This document shows, piece by piece, positions 50,331 through 58,739 of a stretch of DNA of 64,000 nt. Under the pieces are notes generated by a model. It was not told the origin of the DNA, did not search any database, and saw only the letters and a list, made by a program, of their open reading frames with translations. Made by a program: the position numbers and the translations under genes. The number at the start of each line of letters is the position of its first letter. Within the stretch, counting starts at the first letter, position 1. The DNA is from Psychrobacillus insolitus. GTDB lineage: Bacteria > Bacillota > Bacilli > Bacillales_A > Planococcaceae. The stretch spans positions 124,001 through 188,000 of the forward strand of contig NZ_QKZI01000002.1 in NCBI RefSeq assembly GCF_003254155.1. The letters are read 5' to 3'.

Positions 50331-50535
50331 ATGGTTATTAAAAAGATTGAACATACGGTGTCCAATTTCTATCGGAAGAACCACGTGCAACTTCAACTGG
50401 TGGAAAAATGATTTTATTTAAAGGCTTAAATGACGAACTGCTACAATTAATCGAAAAAGAAAGAAATTGGAAAGTATAAGAATATCATCAAAACGTGTGT
50501 TTAAAGAATACATTGAAGCAGCAGGGAAGAAATAA
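50331..50535 (+). pseudogene. Possible decayed small gene
   Basis: Short peptides in changing frames (MVIKKIEHTVSNFYRKNHVQ, MILFKGLNDELLQLIEKERN, RISSKRVFKEYIEAAGKK) have a coding look but are cut by stops and frameshifts. I do not recognise a parent protein. The rest of 50198-50624 shows nothing else. Confidence 0.25.
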
Positions 50536-50624
50536 AAAAAGCATTCATTATTGTGAAGTATTTTGTTTACAAAGAATAAAACCTTCTAAAATGCACAAGT
50601 TATTCTTCATGGAGGTGAAAGTTT

Positions 50625-50804
50625 GTGGCAAAAGACAAAAACAAGAAAAATGGATTAGATCGTGAAGAATATGGATTTGGATATGATCTTAGTCCAGATG
50701 ATTTGGATGTTAGAGGTCAAAATATCACTGCAAAGAAAAGGAATAACAATGAAAACAATGATAAACCAACAGACAAAAATAGTCCTTCAAGATTAAACCT
50801 GTAA
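50625..50804 (+). CDS. Small charged hypothetical protein, 59 residues
   Basis: A short gene with a perfect AGGAGG-type site (GGAGGTG) eight bases before a GTG. The protein begins MAKDKNKKNGLDREEYGFGY, continues DLSPDDLDVRGQNITAKKR and ends in an N/D/K/S-rich tail. It is hydrophilic, without membrane or signal features, and ends just before a strong terminator, so it forms its own unit. The look is of a small spore or stress protein, but I recognise no family. Confidence 0.6.
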   Translation: MAKDKNKKNGLDREEYGFGYDLSPDDLDVRGQNITAKKRNNNENNDKPTDKNSPSRLNL

Positions 50805-50830
50805 TTTTTCATATAATCTAAATGCATATT

Positions 50831-50869
50831 AAAGAAACCAGTCATGCTAATGTATGTCTGGTTTCTTTT
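50831..50869 (+). terminator. Terminator of the small gene at 50625
   Basis: AAAGAAACCAG pairs with CTGGTTTCTTT and runs into T4; the inner CAT/ATG also pairs. Confidence 0.85.
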
Positions 50870-50988
50870 CGCTTAGTTGTAATTGTATATGTGCCTGGCA
50901 CGCTTTCAAGCACATATGCAAATTGGTTCTATTTACTCCTCTCTCTACCTAAGGTGTATTAATGATGAAAAAGGGGAGAGTGGATTAT

Positions 50989-51861
50989 ATGTTAATAGAT
51001 GGCGTGTTTTCTGGGGGAGGTATGAAAGGCTTCGCGTTAGTTGGAGCATATCAAGTGCTGGAAGAGAAGGGATATCAATTTAAAAGAGTGGCAGGCACTA
51101 GTGCAGGTGCAATTCTGGCGTGCTTCATTGCTGCTGGATATACCGGAAAGGAAATGGAGAAAGTATTAGATGAACAAGATTTCCAAGCTCTTTTGGACCC
51201 TCGCAAAACAATACTCCCAATTCCTTTTATGAAATGGATTAATTTATATTGGGGTCTTGGGCTATATCAAGGAAAAGCGCTGGAAAATTGGTTTTTAGAA
51301 AAGTTAGCTGCTAAAGGAATATATACTTTTTCGGACTTACCACAGGGCTCATTAAAACTAGTTGCCTCTGATTTAACAAATGGGAAGATGCTGGTTTTAC
51401 CTGATGATTTACAGAAGTACGGTCTATCGGCGGATAGTTTCCCTATAGCCCGGGCATTACGTATGAGTTGTGGAATTCCATTTTTCTTTGAGCCAGTGAG
51501 ATTGAAAACAGGATCAGGAGACACGATTGTTGTAGATGGTGGGGTATTAAGTAATTTCCCTATGTGGATTTTTGATAATGGAAACAAAGAGCGTCCTATC
51601 CTTGGGGTGAAACTGAGTAGTAATTCGGAAGAAATGAAGCCATATAATATAAAAAATGGCTTAAATTTATTCGAAGCACTTTTTTCCACGATGAAAAATG
51701 CACATGATGAGAGATATATCTCCCGTAAACTGGAAAAAAATATAATATTCATACCAGTAGATGATTATAGTGCCACTCAGTTTGATTTAAATACAGAAAT
51801 GAAAGCAGATATGTTAGAAAAGGGAAGAATTAGAGCAACTCAATTCCTAAAAATGTGGTAA
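50989..51861 (+). CDS. Patatin-like phospholipase
   Basis: A 290-residue cytoplasmic acyl hydrolase of the patatin/RssA group. The oxyanion loop GGGMKG (residues 9-14), the nucleophile elbow GTSAG with S38 and the catalytic DGG with D183 are all present, so the Ser-Asp dyad is intact. It should cleave acyl chains from lipids. The ATG at 50989 lies ten bases after AAGGGGAG; upstream in-frame ATG/GTG codons overlap that site. A small repeat with GTGCCTGGCAC lies upstream at 50890. Single gene. Confidence 0.9.
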   Translation: MLIDGVFSGGGMKGFALVGAYQVLEEKGYQFKRVAGTSAGAILACFIAAGYTGKEMEKVLDEQDFQALLDPRKTILPIPFMKWINLYWGLGLYQGKALENWFLEKLAAKGIYTFSDLPQGSLKLVASDLTNGKMLVLPDDLQKYGLSADSFPIARALRMSCGIPFFFEPVRLKTGSGDTIVVDGGVLSNFPMWIFDNGNKERPILGVKLSSNSEEMKPYNIKNGLNLFEALFSTMKNAHDERYISRKLEKNIIFIPVDDYSATQFDLNTEMKADMLEKGRIRATQFLKMW

Positions 51862-51880
51862 TGTTTTCTGAAAATCTAAT

Positions 51881-51906
51881 GTTTAATTAGTTCATTTTAA
51901 GGAACA
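51881..51906 (+). promoter_or_regulatory. Candidate sigma-B promoter
   Basis: GTTTAA (51881-51886), a 14-base spacer and GGAACA (51901-51906) match the sigma-B consensus GTTTAA-N12-15-GGGWAW in the -35 and half of the -10. The gene behind it resembles YdaG, a general stress protein under sigma-B. Confidence 0.55.
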
Positions 51907-51943
51907 CTAAATGAGAAAGTAATGTAAAAGGAGAGGAATATAT

Positions 51944-52363
51944 ATGACGAAAACTGCAAAAGAATTAGCACTAAAAATCCTAAATGATAACCTGATTGGT
52001 ACGATGGCAACAGTTCAGCAAAATAAACCCCACTCTCGTTATATGACTTTCTTTAACGAAGATTTTATTTTGTATACTGCTACGAGTAAACAGACACACA
52101 AGGTAGAAGAGATAAAAAATAATCCGAATACGCATATACTAATTGGTTATGATGGGAAAGGTTTTGGAGATTCCTTTTTGGAAATCGAAGGAACAGTAAT
52201 AGAATCTGACGACGAGAGCTTGAAAGAAAAAGTATGGAACAAAGCATTAAAAGGATGGTTTGATGGGCCTGAAGATCCGGATCTTATTATATTAAAAATA
52301 ACTCCAACACAAATTCGAGTGATGAATACAAAAGGCGATGAACCACAGATTGTTGTACTTTAG
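51944..52363 (+). CDS. Pyridoxamine 5'-phosphate oxidase-like stress protein (YdaG-like)
   Basis: A 139-residue split-barrel flavin-binding-fold protein. The pattern LIGTMATVQQNKPHSRYMTFFNEDFILYTATSKQTHKVEEIKNNPNTHILIGYD is that of the general stress protein 26 group (B. subtilis YdaG). These proteins bind FMN or F420-like cofactors; the substrate is unknown. Ribosome site AGGAGAGG. The sigma-B-like promoter upstream agrees with the family's known control. A bidirectional terminator follows. Confidence 0.85.
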   Translation: MTKTAKELALKILNDNLIGTMATVQQNKPHSRYMTFFNEDFILYTATSKQTHKVEEIKNNPNTHILIGYDGKGFGDSFLEIEGTVIESDDESLKEKVWNKALKGWFDGPEDPDLIILKITPTQIRVMNTKGDEPQIVVL

Positions 52364-52482
52364 AAGGAGCTTTTCTTAAAAAGATAAGAAAGTATAAGGA
52401 TTTCACATACTTGGAATACAGTTTGTACAATTTCTTCTAGCCGCTTAGGACAGTTTCATTGCTTACACTTTTACTTAAAAGA

Positions 52483-52527
52483 AAAAGGTTGAAATATACA
52501 GCAGATCATTGTATATTTCAACCTTTT
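52483..52527. terminator. Bidirectional terminator
   Basis: AAAAGGTTGAAATATAC pairs perfectly with GTATATTTCAACCTTTT over an 11-base loop. The 100 bp before it hold fragments of the dispersed repeats (AAAGATAAGAAAGTATAAGG at 52380, GGACAGTTTCATTGCTTACA at 52449). Confidence 0.85.
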
Positions 52528-52545
52528 CAAATTTTTAGATGAGAA

Positions 52546-53001
52546 CTATATGGAATAACTGTTGAAAGTCCCCCAACTCTCTTGTCTAGCAAATTGAGGA
52601 TGAGTGGAAATAAAGTTTACAATTATTAAAGCGCAATCTAGAGTTGGGTATTGGTCGAATAAAAACCTATCACCGTATCGAATAGCTGTTAAAGCAAGTG
52701 GTAATTCGTGTCGAAATATTTCATTCCGTCTTGTTGCTGAGGTGAAGTCATGCTCTCCTTGATCTATAAATAGATATACATTGTAATATAAACGATTTTC
52801 ATTTTTTTCCCATTCACCTAATACTTCATCTCTCATATCAAGATTGACTTTATCCCACGCAAATTGAGTCCCGATTGTTAAGAATAGTTCTCCAGTGAAA
52901 TCAGAGTGAGTTAGTGTGTATTTTCTTGGGATAATTGGTTCAGTAGCCGTTACACCATCCCTATATTTAACAGATAGTCCTTCTGAATTGAACCTACTCA
53001 T
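52546..53001 (-). CDS. Staygreen-domain protein
   Basis: A 151-residue cytoplasmic protein whose first half, LSVKYRDGVTATEPIIPRKYTLTHSDFTGELFLTIGTQFAWDKV and MRDEVLGEWE, is the staygreen domain. In plants this family takes part in chlorophyll breakdown as Mg-dechelatase; bacterial members occur in non-photosynthetic Bacillales, where the substrate is unclear. The acidic and histidine residues in LTHSD are kept. Single leftward gene with its own terminator. Confidence 0.85.
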   Translation of the reverse strand: MSRFNSEGLSVKYRDGVTATEPIIPRKYTLTHSDFTGELFLTIGTQFAWDKVNLDMRDEVLGEWEKNENRLYYNVYLFIDQGEHDFTSATRRNEIFRHELPLALTAIRYGDRFLFDQYPTLDCALIIVNFISTHPQFARQESWGTFNSYSI

Positions 53002-53221
53002 GTCATTAACTCCATTCGGCTTTATTTATATATATGTATATGCTACTTTTTATTTGAGACCGTTAATAAGTCATGGATGTACAGAATTCTTCTAGGTTAG
53101 ACACGGAATACTTATGTCTAATTAAAATTGAAGAATCTACAACCTATTCCAGTTTTTGAGACGTTAGCGGTATATCGAGTAGTGAACCAAACAGTGGCTT
53201 TACTTAACGCTGAGGGATTTG

Positions 53222-53393
53222 TTTTAGGTGAGCGACGGACAAACAAGCGTAATAGGATGACCGAAAAGATCGGGGGGCTACGTGACATAGTCACGTAGCC
53301 CCCCGATCTTTTTCTCGTTTATTCTACTACATTAAGTTTCGTCCAAAGAACCGGTGACGTCCATATAGAAAAAGGGCGCTTTAGCAGTTTTCT
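53222..53393. repeat. Dispersed repeat family A, full copy
   Basis: Matches 22391-22569 throughout. Its palindrome has perfect 23-bp arms (53264-53286 and 53290-53312) around ATA. The outer stem differs from the other copies but the two arms stay complementary. 53002-53221 before it holds only AT-rich sequence. Confidence 0.78.
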
Positions 53394-53552
53394 TATTTTC
53401 ATATTTTTAGTCACCATGGCCTATTATAATAGGTCTAGATAAATATATTCGGTATAATGCAATCTTACTATGTAAATTAGTGTTTTAATAGTAAGTCTTG
53501 TGACAAACTTTAGGATTTTTTTCGAATGGCAGTAAATAATAAAATAAAAAAA

Positions 53553-53580
53553 TCCCATTGGATCAAATGCTCCAATGGGA
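53553..53580 (-). terminator. Terminator of the sspH operon
   Basis: TCCCATTGGA pairs perfectly with TCCAATGGGA over eight bases; leftward it runs into T7. Confidence 0.9.
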
Positions 53581-53590
53581 AGGTCGATAA

Positions 53591-53770
53591 TTATTGAACT
53601 TTCAACTCACTAATACTTACTTCGGATCTTTCTTCTAAGGAATGTCTTAAATGAATGGTTGCAGTTTTTCGGTCTTCATGTATTTTGTCAATCCAGATAG
53701 CAACTCCGTTATAGCTAACGTCAATTTGAGAAGGTGAATCTACTATTTCTTGTGCGCGATTATAGTCCAA
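53591..53770 (-). CDS. sspH: H-type small acid-soluble spore protein
   Basis: A 59-residue SASP of the SspH group, too short for routine ORF calling. It begins MDYNRAQEIVDSPSQIDVSY and continues NGVAIWIDKIHEDRKTATIH, LRHSLEERSEVSISELKVQ. The pattern NRAQEIVDSP...VxYNGVxIWI is diagnostic of SspH. Start TTG, with AGGAGGTACG ahead. It lies just after another small gene and a terminator follows. H-type SASPs are made in the forespore; their binding partner is less clear than for the alpha/beta type. Confidence 0.88.
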   Translation of the reverse strand: MDYNRAQEIVDSPSQIDVSYNGVAIWIDKIHEDRKTATIHLRHSLEERSEVSISELKVQ

Positions 53771-53781
53771 TTTCGTACCTC

Positions 53782-53940
53782 CTAACTTTTACTTTTTGGC
53801 TTAGATCTTGGTTCTCCAAGTTCGGCAAACTCTCGAGCAAATTCCTCTTGGACTTCGTTAGGTTTTATTTTTTGGTTTTTAGGTGTTTGGGGAAGTGAGT
53901 CTTTATTTTTACTTTTACCCTGCTTATTATCTCTACCCAT
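53782..53940 (-). CDS. Small basic hypothetical protein upstream of sspH, 52 residues
   Basis: Begins MGRDNKQGKSKNKDSLPQTP, then KNQKIKPNEVQEEFAREFAE and an RSKPKSKS tail. It is basic, hydrophilic, without membrane segments, and has AAAGGAG eight to nine bases before its ATG. It ends 11 bp before sspH, so both lie on one transcript. Many minor forespore proteins look like this (short, K/N/Q-rich). No exact family is recognised. Confidence 0.6.
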   Translation of the reverse strand: MGRDNKQGKSKNKDSLPQTPKNQKIKPNEVQEEFAREFAELGEPRSKPKSKS

Positions 53941-54188
53941 ATACATTCTCCTTTCTCATATTACGTACTTTCTTAATATGGCTTCTAAACCTTATTTTAA
54001 ACACGAAAAAAGCACTGAAAGTATTTTCCTCGATAATAATTAGAAAAAATTTTTTTGTGCGTGACTTTTTGGAATATTAATATAAAATGAGTATATTGAA
54101 TAGTAATAAATACAAATAGAAGGTGAATATGAAAAAAAACACCCTACCCGATTTCCAAAAAAAGGAATAGGATAAAGTGCTTGTTTGT

Positions 54189-54623
54189 TTATTCATTTTT
54201 ATTAAAGTATGAAATAAGTTGTTTTTGAGAAGGGGCTTGAATTGAATATGTTACTTCACGGTCTTGACTATTTTCAATTCGTGGAATAATAGAATCAATT
54301 ACAATGAACTTCCAATGTGGTGGTTTACTTTTTGTGCTTTTTTGTGTAGAAGGGGTCATCATTTTTCTTTGAAAAGCATGGAGTTTTGCCATAAGGAATT
54401 TTTCTTTTACTCGCACAAGTAAATACCCTTCATCGTTTTCAGGATCATACTTTTTCATTAGGGATTCACCTAATTCAAATGTATTGGATTTATTTTGAAC
54501 AGATGGTGAAATCACAAATATGTTGCCTTTGCGAAATAATGAAGTATTTGATACTTGGCGAAGTCCTAAATCATTTATCAAGAAATCTAGGTTCACTTGG
54601 GAAGCTTCACTAGCTACAGACAT
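54189..54623 (-). CDS. Hypothetical protein, 144 residues
   Basis: A soluble protein with mixed alpha/beta character (VNLDFLINDLGLRQVSNTSLFRKGNIFVISPSVQ) and a basic C-terminal half (KLHAFQRKMMTPSTQKSTKSK). I recognise no family. It lacks signal and membrane segments. GGAGG lies before the ATG, codon use is as in the surroundings, and it stands alone. No function is proposed. Confidence 0.55.
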   Translation of the reverse strand: MSVASEASQVNLDFLINDLGLRQVSNTSLFRKGNIFVISPSVQNKSNTFELGESLMKKYDPENDEGYLLVRVKEKFLMAKLHAFQRKMMTPSTQKSTKSKPPHWKFIVIDSIIPRIENSQDREVTYSIQAPSQKQLISYFNKNE

Positions 54624-54826
54624 ATTATACCTCCTCTACTATTACATTGCATAATATAATAAGTATACCCTAAAAATGAGATAAAATCTTTGTTTATGGG
54701 TAAATTCCCTTGAAAAATTTGTATTTGTAATAAAAAGGAACAATTATGTGTAAAAAAACCTTGAAATGAATAAGTAATAATGAAAAGTGTGTATGATGAA
54801 AGATGAAACTAGAGGAGGAAATAACA

Positions 54827-55132
54827 ATGGCATACTTACTACAGGTAGATTTTAAAATGGATGGACCTTTTGGACAAGAAATGGTGGAGGGATTTAAGGA
54901 TTTAGCAATGAGTATTAATGAAGAAAAGGGATTCATTTGGAAAATCTGGACAGAGAATGAAGTGAATAGTGAAGCAGGGGGCATTTATCTGTTTGAAACA
55001 AAAGAGGATGCAGAAAATTATTTAGAAATGCATACCAAACGTTTAAATGGTTTCGGTATCACGGAAGTGAACGGAAAACTATTCGAAACGAATGACGCAT
55101 TAACCAAAATTAACCATGGACCGTTGACATAA
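54827..55132 (+). CDS. YdhR-like monooxygenase-fold protein
   Basis: A 101-residue dimeric alpha/beta-barrel (ABM-fold) protein: MAYLLQVDFKMDGPFGQEM, AMSINEEKGFIWKIWTENEVNSEAGGIYLFETKEDAENYLEMHTKRL. This matches the YdhR group of putative monooxygenases, for which no substrate has been fixed. AGAGGAGG lies eight bases before the ATG, which is preferred over an upstream in-frame ATG at 54803. Single gene. Confidence 0.87.
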   Translation: MAYLLQVDFKMDGPFGQEMVEGFKDLAMSINEEKGFIWKIWTENEVNSEAGGIYLFETKEDAENYLEMHTKRLNGFGITEVNGKLFETNDALTKINHGPLT

Positions 55133-55219
55133 ATAAATACAAAGCCTTTGGTCCTTAATTTTCAGTTGAATTCATGGTAGAATAGGTGTTCAGCTTATTT
55201 TTAAGAAGGACGTGTTAAT

Positions 55220-56221
55220 GTGATTGGACGTAATGACCCATGTTTATGTGGTAGTGGTAAGAAATATAAAAAGTGTTGTGAGTCGAAAGAGGCCATTTCT
55301 ATAGAAGAAGTACAATCGGAAGAGTTAGAAAGAATTTTGCAGTCATTTTATGATGAATATCCGGAAAAAAAAGATTTTAATGATTTTGCGGATATTGTGA
55401 AAGTATGGAGTGAATCTTTAAAAAAATACTTGGAACATGAGATGATTGAAGCAATAGCATTGGATGAATTCTTTTTTCATCATAAGCAAGAAATTTGGAC
55501 ATCTTATTTAGAAAAACAGCAGAAGAAAATCGTACGCCCATCGACGTTAAAAGTAATAGAACAGTGGAGTGAACCACTTGTATATGTCGGTGAAGTAGTA
55601 GAGGTAGACGATGCTTATATGACAGTAAATCATATTTTGACAGGTGAAATAATTCGGTTAAGACGTGAGAGTGATAAGCCTGTTCCTGTTGGTGTTCATG
55701 TCTATTGCTTTATTTTGCCAGACGGTTTTTCTGAAAATCACTATCTAGCTATTTCTAATTTAGTTTTCTTCCCAACAGACCATCAAGATGTGTTTAAGAA
55801 GTTTATCAAACTGTTTAAATCTCAAGAAGAACTCACAGCTCAAGAGTTTTTAAAAGAAAATGCCATTAAGTTTTGGGATTTACTTGGTGAAGATGGATAT
55901 GGCGGAGAAGAATTTACAAATTTTGAAGCTGGTGTACTAGTAGAGGTCAGAGAGTTCTTAGAGAAAAATAATCGAGATTATGACAAACTATTAGAAATAG
56001 TAGAAGATTATTTAGTGGATCAGCAACCGAATGCTCGTAAAGAAGTAGCGATTGCTGCAGGTGCTATTCGATTTGGTCAGGAAAATGAACTCTTCGAAGC
56101 CCTTAACTTAAATGTGAAAGAAATTGGAGAAGCATTCAATGTTTCGCCATCTTCTTTAAACAAGTATTACAATGAGTTGAATGAGTACTATATAGGATGG
56201 AATTCTAAAGTATTGATTTAA
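55220..56221 (+). CDS. SEC-C zinc-motif protein
   Basis: A 333-residue cytoplasmic protein. The N-terminus is a SEC-C zinc motif (MIGRNDPCLCGSGKKYKKCCESK, with the C-x-C...CC ligands) of the kind found at the end of SecA and in YecA-type proteins. The rest (~60-333) is helical and acidic and of unknown function. Start GTG with AAGGACG upstream. In other Bacillales similar proteins appear as stand-alone SEC-C proteins without assigned role; the zinc motif suggests contact with SecB-like or ribosomal partners, which is an inference. Confidence 0.82.
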   Translation: MIGRNDPCLCGSGKKYKKCCESKEAISIEEVQSEELERILQSFYDEYPEKKDFNDFADIVKVWSESLKKYLEHEMIEAIALDEFFFHHKQEIWTSYLEKQQKKIVRPSTLKVIEQWSEPLVYVGEVVEVDDAYMTVNHILTGEIIRLRRESDKPVPVGVHVYCFILPDGFSENHYLAISNLVFFPTDHQDVFKKFIKLFKSQEELTAQEFLKENAIKFWDLLGEDGYGGEEFTNFEAGVLVEVREFLEKNNRDYDKLLEIVEDYLVDQQPNARKEVAIAAGAIRFGQENELFEALNLNVKEIGEAFNVSPSSLNKYYNELNEYYIGWNSKVLI

Positions 56222-56226
56222 TAACA

Positions 56227-56271
56227 TAAAACACGAAGCAAAGAAGAGATTTCTTCTTTGCTTCGTGTTTT
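56227..56271 (+). terminator. Terminator of the SEC-C gene
   Basis: AAACACGAAGCAAAGAAGA pairs with TCTTCTTTGCTTCGTGTTT around three to four bases and runs into T6. Confidence 0.9.
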
Positions 56272-56358
56272 TTATCATATATTATGTTTAACTTAAGAAT
56301 GAAAAATGTTTAAGAATATAAGGAAATGGCAATAAATAATATAAGAGAGGGGTGCTAA

Positions 56359-56796
56359 TTGAAGATGAAAAAACACTCGATTTTTGGAAGTGCATTACTG
56401 TCTACCGCTTTATTGTTAGGTGCTTGTGGTGATAAAGAAGAAGTGACAGACGCGGTAGATTCAAGTCAGGCGCAAAAAGAATTTGGATTCCAAGCTTTTG
56501 ATTTAGATATTGATACCGCAGAACATAATGATGCGATAGATGCTTCGTTTGATATTGATGTATCAGAAACAGAGGCAGTATATGAAAATAAATTGGAATC
56601 TAAGAAGTTGACAGGAAATGAAGCTTACGCAGAGCTGGAACCCATTTTTAAAGATCTTGCTTTAACAAAAGATATGAGCAAAGAAGATGTAATCGCAAAA
56701 GTATCGAAAGCATTTGGGGCAGAAAATTATACGGAATTTGAGTTAGAAGTAGAATTTTCTGATGGGGATAACCAAGAGTTTTTGGATAAAAAATAA
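56359..56796 (+). CDS. YusW-like lipoprotein
   Basis: A 145-residue exported lipoprotein. The signal sequence MKKHSIFGSALLSTALLLGAC has the lipobox LGAC (after the start ATG at 56365, or TTG at 56359). The mature part is acidic and carries a YusW-like domain (FGFQAFDLDIDTAEHNDAIDASFDIDV, YTEFELEVEFSDGD). It would stay attached to the outer face of the membrane. Function unknown. RBS AGAGGGGTG; followed by a terminator at 56815. Confidence 0.8.
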   Translation: MKMKKHSIFGSALLSTALLLGACGDKEEVTDAVDSSQAQKEFGFQAFDLDIDTAEHNDAIDASFDIDVSETEAVYENKLESKKLTGNEAYAELEPIFKDLALTKDMSKEDVIAKVSKAFGAENYTEFELEVEFSDGDNQEFLDKK

Positions 56797-56814
56797 GTGG
56801 ATTAAATAAAACAA

Positions 56815-56854
56815 GAACCCTTCACAGAAGTTGTATAATTCTGTAAAGGGTTTT
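56815..56854 (+). terminator. Terminator of the YusW-like gene
   Basis: AACCCTT-C-ACAGAA pairs with TTCTGT-A-AAGGGTT over nine bases; T5 follows. Confidence 0.85.
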
Positions 56855-57039
56855 TCAATGTTTTGAAAAATAAGGAATTATTTCATAGGTACGTACATAA
56901 CCCATGCATAATGAGAGATGGATGAATTGTTCACCTTTTCCAACAATTCTTATGCAATTTTTTAGTGTAAAGGATTTTTCATACAAAGGGATATGTGAGA
57001 CAATGAACGGAGTAATTGGTAAAGTTGGAGGTTATAAAT

Positions 57040-57957
57040 ATGGACTTTGTAGCAATTGATTTTGAAACAGCAAATAGTTTAAGAACAAGCGTCTGTTCTA
57101 TAGGAATAGTTCAAGTAAAAAATGGGAAAATCAAAGAAGAAATACATACATTAATCAACCCACTAAGTGAATTTAATTTCTACAATACGAAAATACATGG
57201 GATTACAGAAGATATGGTTCACAGTGCGCCAACGTTTGAAGAATTTTGGCCTACTTTTAAAGGATTTGTGGACAATCAAACACTAATTGCTCATAATGCG
57301 AGCTTTGATATTAGCGTCCTGCGAGAATCACTAAACCATTTTCATGAGCCTTATCCTGATTTTAACTATGGATGTTCTTATCAAATAGCAAAAAAAGTAT
57401 GGCCGAACTTGTACAACCATAAACTTTCTACTGTAGCGAACTATTTAAGCATTAGCCTTAGACATCATGATGCACTAGAAGATTCTCGGGCAGCAGCTCT
57501 AATAACACTAGAAGCAATGAAAAAAACAAATACGAATTCAGTACAGGAAATTGCAAGCATGTATAAATTAAAGATAGGTACCCCGTATCCTGTCACCAAA
57601 AAAATAACTCGTGTAAGAAAAACGAAAGAAGACATAATGGTGGAATCATTAGTAGCAGAGAATACTACCCTAGATAAAAAGCACCCATTTTACGGAGCTA
57701 CTATCGTTTTTACTGGAAGAATGGTTTCTATGACTAGATCTCTTGCTGCTCAGCATGCAGTGAATTGTGGAGCTTCGTGCAAAGGTGTTGTGGATATGCA
57801 AACGAATTTCTTAGTCGTAGGGGATCATGATTTACAAAAATATGTATTAGGTATTAAAAGTTCTAAAATGCAAAAAGTGGAGCAGATGATTGGTCAAGGT
57901 TATCCTATTGAAATCGTAGGAGAAAGTGATTTTATTAAACTAGTTAGATTTGCATAA
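57040..57957 (+). CDS. DnaQ-type 3'-5' exonuclease with C-terminal BRCT domain
   Basis: A 305-residue protein. Residues 1-165 form a DEDDh exonuclease: DFVAIDFETANS (D, E), IAHNASFDISVLRES (D) and HDALEDSRAAALI (H, D). Residues ~215-300 form a BRCT domain (HPFYGATIVFTGRMVSMTRSLAAQHAVNCGASCKGVVDMQTNFLVVG). This fusion is found in Bacillales and is taken as a repair or proofreading exonuclease. ATG 57040 with TTGGAGG is the start. A 210-bp stretch after the stop shows only a scrap of possible membrane-like coding sequence without a start. Confidence 0.9.
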   Translation: MDFVAIDFETANSLRTSVCSIGIVQVKNGKIKEEIHTLINPLSEFNFYNTKIHGITEDMVHSAPTFEEFWPTFKGFVDNQTLIAHNASFDISVLRESLNHFHEPYPDFNYGCSYQIAKKVWPNLYNHKLSTVANYLSISLRHHDALEDSRAAALITLEAMKKTNTNSVQEIASMYKLKIGTPYPVTKKITRVRKTKEDIMVESLVAENTTLDKKHPFYGATIVFTGRMVSMTRSLAAQHAVNCGASCKGVVDMQTNFLVVGDHDLQKYVLGIKSSKMQKVEQMIGQGYPIEIVGESDFIKLVRFA

Positions 57958-58204
57958 ACTGATTGCCGAGTCTTGAAATTTTGACTTGGCCGTGATGGAA
58001 GCTTTAAAGTTAAAGAAATATTTAATACCGCTAAAGCAAATGTATTATTTGATGGAGTTGGTAAAATATTAATTTTGATTGTTTTCATAGCATTAAATAA
58101 AATGCTCATGTGCTTTAAATGAAAAAAGACGAAAATTCATATAAAACGTATCTAATTAGAGATATAATAGTATGAATAATAGATTAAGAATGGAAGTGGA
58201 TAGA

Positions 58205-58687
58205 GTGTCACAAGTGGAATTTAAAAAAGCATTAGGAAATTATCCAACAGGAGTGACGGTTATTACTGCTTTTGATGAACAAAATAATCCAATGGGTTTA
58301 ACGGTAAACTCATTCGCATCCGTATCTATAGATCCTTTACTTATTTTATGGTCAATTGATAAAAAGTCAGGTTCATATGATGCATTTTTGAAAGTAAATA
58401 AATTTGCAGTAAACATTTTAGCGGATGATCAAGCAGACTTATGTGGTTTGTTTGCATCTAAAGTAGAAGATCGTTTCAGCCAATGTACATGGGAAAAAAC
58501 AGAACGAGAATTACCTGTATTCCCTGGTGCACTTTCACAGCTTGAATGTGAAGTAGACAAGACAATTGATGCAGGCGATCATATAATTTTTATTGGGAAA
58601 GTTATTCACATTTTGAATGAAGATAAAAATCCATTGCTTTATCACAGAAGAAAATTCGGTGCGATACCAGAGACGTTTTATAAATAA
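58205..58687 (+). CDS. Flavin reductase family protein
   Basis: A ~160-residue flavin reductase-like split-barrel domain (LGNYPTGVTVITAFDEQNNPMGLTVNSFASVSIDPLLILWSID, FAVNILADDQADLCGLFA, HIIFIGKVIHI). It binds FMN and reduces it with NAD(P)H, feeding monooxygenases. A TATAAT at 58163-58168 puts the transcript start near 58175, so in-frame ATG 58172 cannot be used; GTG 58205, after GGAAGTGG, is preferred over ATG 58190. Single gene with terminator. Confidence 0.85.
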   Translation: MSQVEFKKALGNYPTGVTVITAFDEQNNPMGLTVNSFASVSIDPLLILWSIDKKSGSYDAFLKVNKFAVNILADDQADLCGLFASKVEDRFSQCTWEKTERELPVFPGALSQLECEVDKTIDAGDHIIFIGKVIHILNEDKNPLLYHRRKFGAIPETFYK

Positions 58688-58698
58688 GTAAAAAAAAA

Positions 58699-58737
58699 GA
58701 GCTTCCTAATCATTATAGTGACTAGGAAGCTTTTTCT
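58699..58737. terminator. Bidirectional terminator
   Basis: AGCTTCCTA pairs with TAGGAAGCT around ~15 bases with TCA/TGA inside; T-runs on both sides. Confidence 0.85.
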
Positions 58738-58739
58738 TA

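Noticed and set aside
50136-50421. Short frames on both strands around the hairpin after cwlJ
   Set aside because: They run through a hairpin, lack ribosome sites and resemble no protein.
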